Shown: in pieces, positions 26,533 through 34,902 of the stretch | Layout: each line of letters opens with the position of its first letter | Position numbering within the stretch: position 1 is the stretch's first letter | Assembly: GCA_964389685.1 (NCBI GenBank) | Contig: CAYMFM010000019.1 | Span: 1 to 54,648 of the forward strand | From: G020353115 sp964389685 | GTDB taxonomy: Bacteria > Bacteroidota > Bacteroidia > Bacteroidales > VadinHA17 | DNA length: 54,648 nt | Reading direction: 5' to 3' | Made by a program: the position numbers and the translations under genes | The notes under the pieces: generated by a model | The model's input: the letters and a program-made list of their open reading frames with translations, nothing else | Databases searched by the model: none | Told to the model about the DNA's origin: nothing

Positions 26533-27252
26533 TTAGTAACTTTTTATTTCTCCACCCCCAAAGATAGCAACGCCCTTAATGACGAGTTGTTTTGAAGCGT
26601 CATATACAATGTGTGGATCCGGCACTCTTTTATCCGAATAACCGCCAAAGATGGAGACAATATCGACACGGATATCCCAATCGTTAGGGACAATCAACTT
26701 GCTACCTCCGAACATGGTAAATATGTCGATCACATTTTTCCCTTTTGCCAGGGTTGCTTTTCGAAAATCGATGGTTGACCCCCCGAAGATCGAGGTGATC
26801 TTTCCGCCCAGGAAGTTATTCGATGTAATGATCCGGTTACCACCACCGAAGATTGCCACATCATCCAGGTAATCATCAGCCATTTCCTCCTCCTTTCCCT
26901 CACCAAGATGGTACGGTCTGTGTCTGCCCCCTTTAAACAGGATCAATACTCCGATAACAATAAAGATGACTGGCCAAAAAAAGTTATGCCACTGCCAGTG
27001 AAAGTTCGGGCCAAAAAAATCCGGGATCAGGAAGAAACCCCCAATACAGATTAGAATTATTCCGGCAGTATTATTGCTACGTGCAATCAGCATTAACACC
27101 CCGATAAATATCAGGAGCATCTGCCAGGAAAAGATGATTTCCCTGACCGGGAAGGGAAAAAAGTTAAAGTTACGGGCGACAAACAGAAATCCTACTAAAA
27201 TCAGTATGATTCCCAGCAGTGCCCGTCCGGTGTTTCTGCTTCTGTGTTCCAT
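26533..27252 (-). CDS. LiaF/LiaI-like membrane protein
   Basis: A 239-aa protein. Four hydrophobic helices in the first 110 residues (LGIILILVGFLFVARNF, FSWQMLLIFIGVLMLIA, TAGIILICIGGFFLIPDFF, FFWPVIFIVIGVLILFKGG) are followed by a soluble C-terminal right-handed beta domain: VAIFGGGNRIITSNNFLGGKITSIFGGSTIDFRKA ... DIFTMFGGSKLIVP ... VSIFGGYSDKR, the repeated FGG signature of the DUF2154/LiaF-like 'cell wall-active antibiotics response' domain. In Firmicutes LiaF restrains the LiaRS system. Here the gene precedes a LytS/LytTR pair by 31 bp, suggesting analogous sensory control. Confidence 0.85.
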   Translation of the reverse strand: MEHRSRNTGRALLGIILILVGFLFVARNFNFFPFPVREIIFSWQMLLIFIGVLMLIARSNNTAGIILICIGGFFLIPDFFGPNFHWQWHNFFWPVIFIVIGVLILFKGGRHRPYHLGEGKEEEMADDYLDDVAIFGGGNRIITSNNFLGGKITSIFGGSTIDFRKATLAKGKNVIDIFTMFGGSKLIVPNDWDIRVDIVSIFGGYSDKRVPDPHIVYDASKQLVIKGVAIFGGGEIKSY

Positions 27253-27528
27253 GATAGATATGAATTAAAGGTTAAACTTTTCGATTCAAAGATAGAGAGT
27301 ATGTACTCCCTTGAAAAGAAGAAATCGGTGAAATGCTGAATCCTACCGGTGAATTGTTTGAAAATCGTAAGAATTAATTTGAAATTTGTAAATACATACG
27401 AATGGATAAGATTGAAAGCTTAGAAGAGTTTTATAAAAGAAAATTCAATTGGATCCCCGATAACCTGAGGAAGGAATGAGCCGGTGAAATGCCCATTTCA
27501 GCATGACAAGCTATACAAACAAGATTGC
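27253..27528. other. Intergenic region with a possible AraC-type regulator fragment
   Basis: The only coding-like signal is the 25-codon frame at 27402-27479 (separate entry). The rest is AT-rich with no other structure I could support. Confidence 0.45.
27402..27479 (+). pseudogene. Possible 25-codon N-terminal remnant of an AraC-family regulator
   Basis: ATG 27402 to TGA 27477-27479 encodes MDKIESLEEFYKRKFNW followed by IPDNLRKE. This resembles the start of Bacteroidota AraC-type regulators, in which an 'IExLxEFYxxKFNWxPxNL' head leads into a cupin-like domain. After the stop no continuation is visible in any frame. It is either a truncated relic or a chance match. Confidence 0.35.
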
Positions 27529-28464
27529 TTACATGCTCAAGAATATAGAGAGAGCGATCAGCAGGTCGGTTGCTAACACCGTAAGGACATTATTTCCCAG
27601 GGCTGGTACGAGTTTTTGCGCATCTTCCTTGTATTTATGAAGACCGGCACAGGCTTTCAGTCCTATAGGAAAAGGGATCAGAGCAAGATAAAGCCAAAAA
27701 GGAGTCAGGTTAATAATGGGAATGAGGAAGAGAATTCCAAATGTCATCAGGATACCAACATGATAGATAATGGCTGCCTTTTTCTTTCCAAGTTTTATTA
27801 CCAGGTGCAACCGTCCCCCGGCTTTATCAGCCTCAGCGTCCGGAAACTCATTGATCAGTAGCAGGAGTGATGTCAAAATCCCCGGTGGGATGGATACCAT
27901 GATGACCGCGGTGGATAGCAGGTCCCTGATTTCTTGATCCGGTGAAGCGGTCATGGCGATATAGGTACCAACCACAACCAGCGAACCAAGGGTAAGACCA
28001 GCAAACAATTCGCCCAGCATGATACGGGCAAGACCTTCGGTATAAAACAGGATTGTTAATCCGCCAATCAAAACCAGGATCATGATGGTCCAGTGGGAGA
28101 CAAAGGTAAAGTAGATACCAATTCCAGCAGCAAGAGTCAGAAATGATACTGCAGCCAGTTTTACAGATTTCGGGGAAGTGTGACCATCGATCATCATTCC
28201 GCTTCCGCCACTGAAAGGACTGCGTTTTGTACGAAAATCAATCCCCGTTTTAAAATCGGAATATTCATTGAACAGGTTTACAGAAGTGTGTGCAGAGACC
28301 ACACCGATGACCAGCATTACTGCATGTAAAACCTTAAAATCAACCTGTTCCCCTGGCAGCTTGTGAGCAAGCGCAAGTCCGATCATAACCAACAGAGCTG
28401 CAAGTATCAGGAAGGGAGCCCTGACCTGAGTCAGCCATATTTTCATTCCTCCTGGCTTCTTCAT
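27529..28464 (-). CDS. UbiA-family prenyltransferase (MenA-like)
   Basis: A 311-aa membrane protein with eight to nine predicted spans. The first Asp-rich motif reads NLFNEYSDFKTGIDFRT (the UbiA NxxxDxxxD pattern) with the family's KRSPFSGGSGMMIDG after it. The second is LLINEFPDAEADKAGGRLHLVIKLGKKKA. UbiA enzymes join a polyprenyl diphosphate to an aromatic ring; MenA makes demethylmenaquinone. SGGSGMM and the short loop are like MenA-type or archaeal UbiA relatives, so a quinone-pathway role is reasonable but unproven. The start may be the internal ATG at 28446, which has an AGGAGG 4 nt before it, unusual for this phylum. It is a single gene with no clear partner. Confidence 0.8.
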   Translation of the reverse strand: MKKPGGMKIWLTQVRAPFLILAALLVMIGLALAHKLPGEQVDFKVLHAVMLVIGVVSAHTSVNLFNEYSDFKTGIDFRTKRSPFSGGSGMMIDGHTSPKSVKLAAVSFLTLAAGIGIYFTFVSHWTIMILVLIGGLTILFYTEGLARIMLGELFAGLTLGSLVVVGTYIAMTASPDQEIRDLLSTAVIMVSIPPGILTSLLLLINEFPDAEADKAGGRLHLVIKLGKKKAAIIYHVGILMTFGILFLIPIINLTPFWLYLALIPFPIGLKACAGLHKYKEDAQKLVPALGNNVLTVLATDLLIALSIFLSM

Positions 28465-28586
28465 AGGGTTGGATTTTATTTTGCTGCTAAAATAAGTTTT
28501 TAAATACTGTTCCAGGGCAAATATAGATAAAAGTTCCTATTCTGGAAAAAAGTCAGGGATCAGGAGATAAAACCTGGAATTAATGA

Positions 28587-29890
28587 TCAGTCAAATACTC
28601 CAATCTTCCGGGCAATGACAAGCCGCATTATCTCGGATGTCCCCTCCCCGATCTGCAGGAGCCGCTGATCCCGGTAGAACCTTTCGATATCATAATCTTT
28701 CATCAATCCATATCCTCCATGGATCTGGACTGCTTCGTCGGCGACCTCTTTTGCGATTTCCGAACAGTAGAGCTTTGCCATGGCTGATTCTTNNNNNNNN
28801 NNNNNNNNNNNNNNNNNNNNNNNNNNNNNNNNNNNNNNNNNNNNNNNNNNNNNNNNNNNNNNNNNNNNNNNNNNNNNNNNNNNNNNNNNNNNTCGGCGAC
28901 CTCTTTTGCGATTTCCGAACAGTAGAGCTTTGCCATGGCTGATTCTTTTGCATACTCCTTTCCCTCATCTTTCAACCAGCAGGCATGATAAAGCTGTCTT
29001 CTTGCCAACTCGATCTTTGTCGCCATATCCGCCATTTTAAAGCTGTTCACCTGGAACCGGATGATGGCTTGCCCGAATTGTTTCCTCTCTTTGCCATACT
29101 GCATTGCCATTTCAAATGCTCCCTGAGCCAGGCCAAGTCCCATGGCTGCAATGGATAGTCTTCCGCAATCGAGTGTGTGAAGCATGATTTTCGATCCCAT
29201 TCCAACATCACCCAGGCGGTCCTCATCGGGCACCTCACAATTATCAAAAAACAGTTCCGATGTATCGGAAGCTCTCCACATCATTTTGTTATGCATCGAT
29301 CTCCTGGTAAATCCGGGAGTACCTTTTTCCATCAGGAAGGTTGTAAACTCTTTTTTTCCTCCATCCCTGGTTCCGCTGACTGCCTGGACTGTAGCCCCGG
29401 AAGAGATTTCAACCGATCCGTTGGTAATGAATGTCTTTGATCCGTTGATATACCATTTGCCCTCCTTGAATGTTGCTGTGGTTTTGGTTCCCCGGGAGTC
29501 TGATCCGGCTTCCGGTTCTGTCAATCCGAATGCCCATAACTCTTTTCCGGTGGCAAGTCGTGGCAGGTACTCCTCTTTCTGTTTCTCGGTGCCAAATTCC
29601 AGGATTGGTAATATTCCGAGTGAATTGTGTGCAGCAAGTGTGGCAGCCTGTGAACCGTCAACCCGGGCAAGTTCCTCCACCGCAATAATATACGAGAGGG
29701 TATCCAGCGCCTGACCGCCATATTTTTCCGGCATGCACATTCCAAAAAGTCCCAGTTCACCAATCTGCAGGGTTATCTCTTCCGAAAACTCCGCTTTTTC
29801 GTCCAGTTCACGGGCAACCGGCTTGATGACCCGTTCGGCAAAATCCCTGACGCTATTGCGGATCAATTCATGCTCTTCGGTTTCAATCAT
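28587..29890 (-). CDS. Acyl-CoA dehydrogenase (intact after collapsing a false gap)
   Basis: Removing the 100 N and one 55-bp flank copy gives one frame of 382 aa, the usual size. N-terminal helical domain, then the FAD/substrate motifs AFGLTEPEAGSD and YINGSKTFITNG, then GLGLAQGAFEMA, RKQFGQ, QIHGGYGLMKDYDIERFYRD and IGEGTSEIMRLVIARKIG. Glu364 in GEGTSE is the catalytic base at the position used by short- and medium-chain dehydrogenases; classical isovaleryl-CoA dehydrogenases have Ala there. The gene is last in the methylcrotonyl-CoA cluster, 42 bp after the DUF35 gene, so isovaleryl-CoA to 3-methylcrotonyl-CoA is the contextual guess, but the residue argues for caution. It needs an electron-transfer flavoprotein, not seen here. 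Confidence 0.85.
28793..28892. other. Scaffold gap (100 N) between identical 55-bp flanks
   Basis: 28738-28792 and 28893-28947 are identical over exactly 55 bp. Collapsing 155 bp restores the acyl-CoA dehydrogenase reading frame ((1304-155)/3 = 383 codons), which shows the gap is an assembly artefact. Confidence 0.95.
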
Positions 29891-29932
29891 GGTAATGCAT
29901 TTTATGATTTATAATTAAATTGTCCTGTTTTG

Positions 29933-30331
29933 CTATATACCCTGATCGGGAACGAACTTATAGGAGTACATGATCATTCCGGTTTTACCCTCCTCATTCA
30001 TTCTTCTGAATTTAGAAGATAACCGATCCCCGATTTTCAGGGTTTCAGGATCACAATCCGTGATCTGACCCAGTACTTTCACTCCTTCGTCCAGGCCTAC
30101 AAGACCAACAGCATACGGCGCAAAATCGGTAAATCCCGATGGAGCAGTCCGGATGATGGTGAATGTTTCCAGTTTACCCTTTCCTGAAAGGTTTATCGTC
30201 TCATACTCCATATGGCCACATTCAGGACAAATGAGTCGTCCGGGGAAAGAGATCTTACCACACTGCTTGCATTTTGCAGCTTCCATTCTATATCGCTGCG
30301 GACTTTCTCTCCAATGTTTTGGTACGTTCAT
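29933..30331 (-). CDS. DUF35 Zn-ribbon / OB-fold acyl-CoA-binding protein
   Basis: A 132-aa protein. Zn-ribbon cysteines Cys21, Cys24 (CKQC) and Cys35, Cys38 (CPEC), then an OB-fold (GKLETFTIIRTAPSGFTDFAPYAVGLVGLDEGVKVLGQI ... KIGDRLSSKF). DUF35 proteins bind the CoA moiety and bridge thiolase and HMG-CoA synthase in archaea, and occur as thiolase partners such as BbsA. Here it follows the thiolase and HMG-CoA synthase genes in the order seen in archaeal mevalonate clusters. A 233-bp spacer with an 11-bp tandem repeat separates it from the thiolase, unusual within an operon. Confidence 0.9.
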   Translation of the reverse strand: MNVPKHWRESPQRYRMEAAKCKQCGKISFPGRLICPECGHMEYETINLSGKGKLETFTIIRTAPSGFTDFAPYAVGLVGLDEGVKVLGQITDCDPETLKIGDRLSSKFRRMNEEGKTGMIMYSYKFVPDQGI

Positions 30332-30564
30332 GATAAGTCGGTTTAATAGTATACTTTATTCTTGATTTAAAAAATAATCTTCATCATTTTCTAGAACCTG
30401 GTTTTCTGGTGATTTTCCAATGGATATACTTTAAATTCATCAAGTTCCATTATTTTATTTTTGCATTATTGTTTGACAATCTTCTGACCATTGTTTGACA
30501 ATCGTTTGACCATTGTCTGACCATTGTTTGACAATCGTTTGACAATCGTTTGACCATTGTATGA
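30332..30564. other. Spacer inside the acyl-CoA cluster
   Basis: A 233-bp gap between the thiolase stop and the DUF35 start, in an otherwise compact gene string. It is dominated by the 11-bp tandem array, with an AT-rich stretch nearer DUF35. It could hold a second promoter for DUF35 and the dehydrogenase. Confidence 0.6.
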
Positions 30565-30569
30565 CTATC
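30471..30569. repeat. Nine tandem 11-bp repeats, two alternating variants
   Basis: Nine consecutive 11-bp units start at 30471. Type A is GTTTGACAATC (units 1, 3, 6, 7), type B is GTTTGACCATT (units 4, 8), and units 2, 5 and 9 are one- or two-base variants. The order is A-B'-A-B-B'-A-A-B-A'. The last unit overlaps the thiolase stop codon (30565-30567). A period of 11 bp, about one helical turn, puts every TGAC on the same face of the DNA. Confidence 0.85.
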
Positions 30570-31722
30570 GTCGTTCCACCACATGGCATACGCAACTACC
30601 CCCTGATCCTCCCATATTTTGTGCTAACGCAGTCCTTGCTTCAGCTATTTGCCGTTTTCCGGCATTGTTTCTCAGTTGTTCAACGATCTCACAGATCTGC
30701 GCAACACCGGATGCTCCCACCGGATGTCCTTTTGCTTTCAATCCACCGGAAGGATTCACAGGGAATTTCCCATTCAAAGCAGTTAATCCGTCCATTGTAG
30801 CAGGACCGCCCTGGCCCTGTTTCACCACTCCCAATGATTCAAGGACCATAATCTCAGCAATGGTAAAGCAGTCGTGCACTTCTGCAAAATCGATATTGTT
30901 GATGGTTTTTTCCGCCATTTTCAGGGCACGTTGCACACCCAGGTCGACAGCATCCAGTTTAAGGATGTCTCTGCGGTGGCTAAGTGCGATGGTATCCGTA
31001 CCCATCCCAATACCTGTAATCTCGACCACAGGGTATTTTTTCATTTTTTTTGCCTCCTCAACGGTGGTCAACAACACAGCTGCTGCACCATCTGTAATCG
31101 GTGAGCAATCGAGCAATCGCAAGGGATCGGCTATCATGGTTGAATTCATCACGGTTTCGAGGGTTACCGGAAATGGGAACTGTGCATTGGGATTTAATGC
31201 ACCGTTTGCATGGTTTTTCACCGCCACCTGTGCAAGCTGTTCCCTGGTGGTACCAAAACGATCCATGTGTGCCCTGGCAAGCATGGCATATAATCCTGGA
31301 AACGTTATCCCATGAAAAGCTTCAAAGTCCTGGTCAGCAGCAGATGCCAGAGCAAAGGTGGCATCATTAACACTCACATCGGTCATTTTCTCCACACCGA
31401 TCGCCAGGGCAAAGTCAGTGAAGCCGGATGCTACTTCAATGAAGGCTGAACGTACTGCCAGTCCTCCCGAGGCACAGGCAGATTCTACGCGTGTTGCAGG
31501 GACATGTTTCAGTCCAAGATAATCAGGAACCATACTGGCCAGGTGTTCCTGTCCGTTAAACAGACCGCTGGACATACAACCGATGGTCAGGGAGTCAACC
31601 CGGTTTGTACCGGCATCAGTGAAGCAGTTTTGAGCAGCTTCAACACACAGATCACGAAGGGATTTGGTCCATAGTTCCCCGAATTTGATCATTCCAATAC
31701 CAACTATTGCGACATTTCTCAT
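30565..31722 (-). CDS. SCP2-type thiolase of the archaeal acetoacetyl-CoA thiolase group
   Basis: A 385-aa protein. Nucleophile Cys83 in VESACASGG; His283 in EVHDCFT; His333 in GGLKAKGHPVGASG; C-terminal GGSGGSCVCHV. The MRNVAIVGIGMIKFGELW start and the NEH-lacking pattern are typical of the thiolases that pair with DUF35 proteins. Reaction: 2 acetyl-CoA to or from acetoacetyl-CoA. It starts 9 bp after the stop of the archaeal-type HMG-CoA synthase, consistent with the stable thiolase/HMGCS/DUF35 complex described from methanogens, in which acetoacetyl-CoA is channelled. In this cluster it probably thiolyses acetoacetyl-CoA derived from HMG-CoA. Confidence 0.9.
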   Translation of the reverse strand: MRNVAIVGIGMIKFGELWTKSLRDLCVEAAQNCFTDAGTNRVDSLTIGCMSSGLFNGQEHLASMVPDYLGLKHVPATRVESACASGGLAVRSAFIEVASGFTDFALAIGVEKMTDVSVNDATFALASAADQDFEAFHGITFPGLYAMLARAHMDRFGTTREQLAQVAVKNHANGALNPNAQFPFPVTLETVMNSTMIADPLRLLDCSPITDGAAAVLLTTVEEAKKMKKYPVVEITGIGMGTDTIALSHRRDILKLDAVDLGVQRALKMAEKTINNIDFAEVHDCFTIAEIMVLESLGVVKQGQGGPATMDGLTALNGKFPVNPSGGLKAKGHPVGASGVAQICEIVEQLRNNAGKRQIAEARTALAQNMGGSGGSCVCHVVERR

Positions 31723-31731
31723 AGCTACCTC

Positions 31732-32778
31732 CTATTCTTGTTTACGAATTTTACGTCTGAATTTTGCATATACACCGTATTGCAGGTACGTTTTGTGTGT
31801 ATCGAGCTGGGTTCTGACTTTCGGTGCCAGGTCCCGTATTTCGGCAAGTCGTTCTGTTGTCCGGAAAACAAAGGCATCACTTCCTGCACCGGACCCGTAG
31901 GAAACAAGGAGGATTAGTTCATCCTCTTTTGCTTCATCCAGGGTTGCAGCCAGTCCCATGGGTGAAGATCCGGAGTAGGTATTACCCAGCATGGGTGTAA
32001 GCAAACCATAGCGGTACTGGGGTTCAGTAAAGCCAAGGCTTTTTGCAACCTGTACCGGGAATTTTCCATTGGGTTGATGGAAAATCATATACTGAAAGTC
32101 TGACGGTTTCATTCCCGTTTTCTCAAGGATTGCCTCCACTGCACCGGTAATGTGTTTTTTGTATGCAGGTTCTCCGGTAAATCGTCCCCCATGTTCAGGA
32201 TAATGCGCATGTTCGCGTCGCCAGAAGTCCGGTGTATCGGTCATATAGGCATGGGTATCGATCAGTTCTGCAATAACCTTTTCTTTTCCCATAATGTAGG
32301 CGGCTGCCCCGGCACTCGCCGAGTATTCCAGGGCATCGCCAGGAGCACCCTGGGAAGTATCAGCACCGATCGCAAGGGCGTATTTGACTGATCCGCTTTG
32401 TACCAGTTGCAACGCAATAAACATGCCTTCCGTCCCGGCTTTGCAGGCAAACTCCAGGTCTGCCGTATGAACATAAGGACAGGCACCCAATGCTTCAGAG
32501 ACGATGGTTCCTGTTGGTTTAACTGCATAGGGATGTGATTCGCTGCCGACATAGACAGCTCCGATCTCTGAAGGAGTGATCCCGGCTCTGCGCAGGGCAT
32601 TACGGGCAGCATTGACGGAAAGTGTTGCACAATCCTCATCGGGAGCAGGTACTGATTTTTCGTTCAGGTTCAAGCCCCTTTTCAAAGCAACCGGGTCTGC
32701 TCCCCAGACCTTGGCAATCTCTTCCACTTTTATCCTGTAGCGGGGAATCTGAGTGCCATAACCAATAATTCCAACCAT
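31732..32778 (-). CDS. Archaeal-type hydroxymethylglutaryl-CoA synthase
   Basis: A 348-aa protein, the compact archaeal size; eukaryotic-type enzymes are longer. VGIIGYGTQIPRYRI at the start, VGSESHPYAVKPTGTIV, nucleophile Cys112 in LEFACKAGTEG, IGADTSQGAPGDALEYSASAGAAAYI, His234 in FHQPNGKFP, and TPMLGNTYSGSSPMGL. It catalyses acetoacetyl-CoA + acetyl-CoA + water to or from HMG-CoA + CoA. Neighbours are the thiolase (9 bp downstream) and the biotin carboxylase subunit (50 bp upstream). No HMG-CoA reductase or other mevalonate gene is nearby, and the genes upstream lead to HMG-CoA from leucine, so the reverse reaction is a serious possibility. Confidence 0.9.
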   Translation of the reverse strand: MVGIIGYGTQIPRYRIKVEEIAKVWGADPVALKRGLNLNEKSVPAPDEDCATLSVNAARNALRRAGITPSEIGAVYVGSESHPYAVKPTGTIVSEALGACPYVHTADLEFACKAGTEGMFIALQLVQSGSVKYALAIGADTSQGAPGDALEYSASAGAAAYIMGKEKVIAELIDTHAYMTDTPDFWRREHAHYPEHGGRFTGEPAYKKHITGAVEAILEKTGMKPSDFQYMIFHQPNGKFPVQVAKSLGFTEPQYRYGLLTPMLGNTYSGSSPMGLAATLDEAKEDELILLVSYGSGAGSDAFVFRTTERLAEIRDLAPKVRTQLDTHKTYLQYGVYAKFRRKIRKQE

Positions 32779-32828
32779 AAAAACCTCCTTTTTAAATTCA
32801 TCAATTATTATGATTCTTTACCAGAACG

Positions 32829-34850
32829 TTATTTACTTTCCTGTTCAAAATAGACCAGTGGAACACCTGCCTCAACCATCTGACCAACAGAAACCGGGAT
32901 TTTGTTGATCCGGGCATCCCGGTGAGCGATGATATTGTTTTCCATCTTCATTGCTTCGATCACAAGTACCACATTGCCCTTTTTAATCTCTGCCCCCTTC
33001 TTTCCATTGATCTTTATTACTTTTCCCGGCATTGGTGAGGTAAGGACATTGGTATCCGTTATTTCTACTCCTTCTGACAAATGGTATTCGACCTCATCGG
33101 AAAGCTGGTCATTTCGTGCTATTTCAAACTGATGTCCATTAAAACTAATGCAGGTTTTTAGTTTCCCACAAGGGGAGATCCATGTTTTATATTCCTGGTT
33201 ATTAATCGAGAAAGTCAATACCCCACCTGAAAAGCTATCGATTGTGGCTTCATGTTTCTTTTTACCAATTTTAGCAACAAAATGGGGGTAATTGCTCTTC
33301 AGTATGGTAACCGGAATTTCCTTATCATCGAGCTGGACAGGTATTCTCATCCTTGTTCTCCAATAGCCCATATGATCCCAAATATTCAGGTCTGTTGACC
33401 GGGAAGGAAAAGCAATATCCCGGACCGGGAAAAGCGTGCTGGCTATAAAGGAAAGGAGTGGGATAATGTGATCCGCTTGCTGTTTTTCATCACTGATCTG
33501 TTTTAAGACCAGGTGTGTATTGTGATCGCACCAGGTGGTTGAAATCCGGTTAGCTATGAAATCCTTGTTCCGTATTAAACCGAGAAGGTATGGAATATTG
33601 GTTTTTATTCCATGAATAATATAGTTACCGAGTGCTTCATCAAGTTTCTGAGTTGCCTTCTTCCGGTCGTTTCCATGCACGATTAGTTTCCCGATCATCG
33701 GGTCGAAAAAACTCTTGATCTCTGTACTTTTATCTGTAGAGGAATCGACCCGAATATTATCTCCTGCAGGTTCTGCATAACAGGTCATGATACCGGGTGA
33801 TGGCAGAAATCCATTTGCCGGATCTTCCGCATATATTCTGGCTTCAATGGCATGGCCCTTTTGCCGGATATCATCCTGTGAAAAGGAGAGTGGGTTTCCG
33901 GCGCTTACCAGGATCTGTTCACGCACAAGGTCCAGTCCGGTGGTCATTTCCGTAACGGGGTGTTCTACCTGAATCCGGGTGTTCATCTCAAGAAAATAGA
34001 AATTCAGATTTTGGTCGACCAGGAATTCAATGGTTCCGGCATTGTTATAACCGATCTCTTTTCCAATCCTTACGGCAGCACTACCCATCTCCTGTCGTAA
34101 TTCAGGAGTAAGCGTTGGGGAAGGGGATTCTTCGATTATCTTCTGGTAACGCCTCTGTATTGAGCATTCTCTTTCAAATAGGTGAACTACATTGCCATAT
34201 TGATCACCCATTACCTGGATTTCAATATGGCGGGAGTCTTCCAGATACTGTTCAATATATATCGTTCCATCGCCGAAATAGGATAAAGCCTCACGCCGTG
34301 TAGTTTCCAGGGCACTCTTCAGTTCGCTATCTTCCTTGACCACTCTCATCCCTTTTCCTCCACCTCCGCCAGCTGCTTTTAAAAGCATGGGAAAGGGGAT
34401 ACGTTGAGCAGCTTTTAACAGTGAATCGGTCGTTTTACCTACGGCTCCCCCAACAAGAGATATATTGATGCTTTTTATGAACTCCCGTGCTTTGATTTTG
34501 TTTCCCATCAGTGCCATGACATTGGCTGAGGGGCCGATGAATGTCAATCCTGCCTGCTGGGTGGCTTCGACAAATTTTGGATTTTCTGCAAGGAATCCAT
34601 AGCCGGGGTGAATGGCATCACATCCTGATTGCTTTGCTGTGCGAACAATCTTTTCAATATTCAGGTATGTTTCACTCAGGGCTTCCTTTCCAATGCAGCG
34701 GGCTTCATCAGCAACCGTTATATGGAGAGATGCAGCATCGGATTCCGAGAAGATTGCCACGGTTGGTATGCCCAGGCTTTTCGCTGCCCGGTTAATGCGT
34801 ATGGCGATTTCACCCCTGTTCGCTATTAGTATTTTATTGAATAATTTCAT
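32829..34850 (-). CDS. Acyl-CoA carboxylase alpha subunit (methylcrotonyl-CoA carboxylase type)
   Basis: 673 aa from MKLFNKILIANRGEIAIR (34850; the frame opens at 34862). Biotin carboxylase: ATP-grasp with KAAGGGGGKGMRVV, HIEIQVMGDQYGNVVHLFERECSIQRR, EMNTRIQVEHPVTEM; BC C-domain; a linker (BT-like) region of about 120 residues; and a C-terminal biotinyl domain with PMPGKV and EAMKMENN, biotin on Lys635. The fused BC-BCCP of this length is typical of MCC-alpha/LiuD. Together with the beta subunit at 35729-37342 it would carboxylate 3-methylcrotonyl-CoA using ATP and bicarbonate. Other branched acyl-CoAs cannot be excluded from sequence alone. Confidence 0.88.
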   Translation of the reverse strand: MKLFNKILIANRGEIAIRINRAAKSLGIPTVAIFSESDAASLHITVADEARCIGKEALSETYLNIEKIVRTAKQSGCDAIHPGYGFLAENPKFVEATQQAGLTFIGPSANVMALMGNKIKAREFIKSINISLVGGAVGKTTDSLLKAAQRIPFPMLLKAAGGGGGKGMRVVKEDSELKSALETTRREALSYFGDGTIYIEQYLEDSRHIEIQVMGDQYGNVVHLFERECSIQRRYQKIIEESPSPTLTPELRQEMGSAAVRIGKEIGYNNAGTIEFLVDQNLNFYFLEMNTRIQVEHPVTEMTTGLDLVREQILVSAGNPLSFSQDDIRQKGHAIEARIYAEDPANGFLPSPGIMTCYAEPAGDNIRVDSSTDKSTEIKSFFDPMIGKLIVHGNDRKKATQKLDEALGNYIIHGIKTNIPYLLGLIRNKDFIANRISTTWCDHNTHLVLKQISDEKQQADHIIPLLSFIASTLFPVRDIAFPSRSTDLNIWDHMGYWRTRMRIPVQLDDKEIPVTILKSNYPHFVAKIGKKKHEATIDSFSGGVLTFSINNQEYKTWISPCGKLKTCISFNGHQFEIARNDQLSDEVEYHLSEGVEITDTNVLTSPMPGKVIKINGKKGAEIKKGNVVLVIEAMKMENNIIAHRDARINKIPVSVGQMVEAGVPLVYFEQESK

Positions 34851-34902
34851 GCCTTTTCTCACATATACATTTGGATTATTCTGGTAATCCAGGAATCAGG
34901 AG

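Noticed and set aside
30471..30569. Repeated units might be a CRISPR array.
   Set aside because: Units are 11 bp, contiguous, with no spacers and no cas genes.
31732..32778. Beta-ketoacyl-ACP synthase III (FabH) instead of HMG-CoA synthase.
   Set aside because: The Cys112 context LEFACKAGTEG, the SESHPYAVKPT block and the thiolase/DUF35 neighbours fit archaeal HMG-CoA synthase; FabH has a different Cys-His-Asn context.
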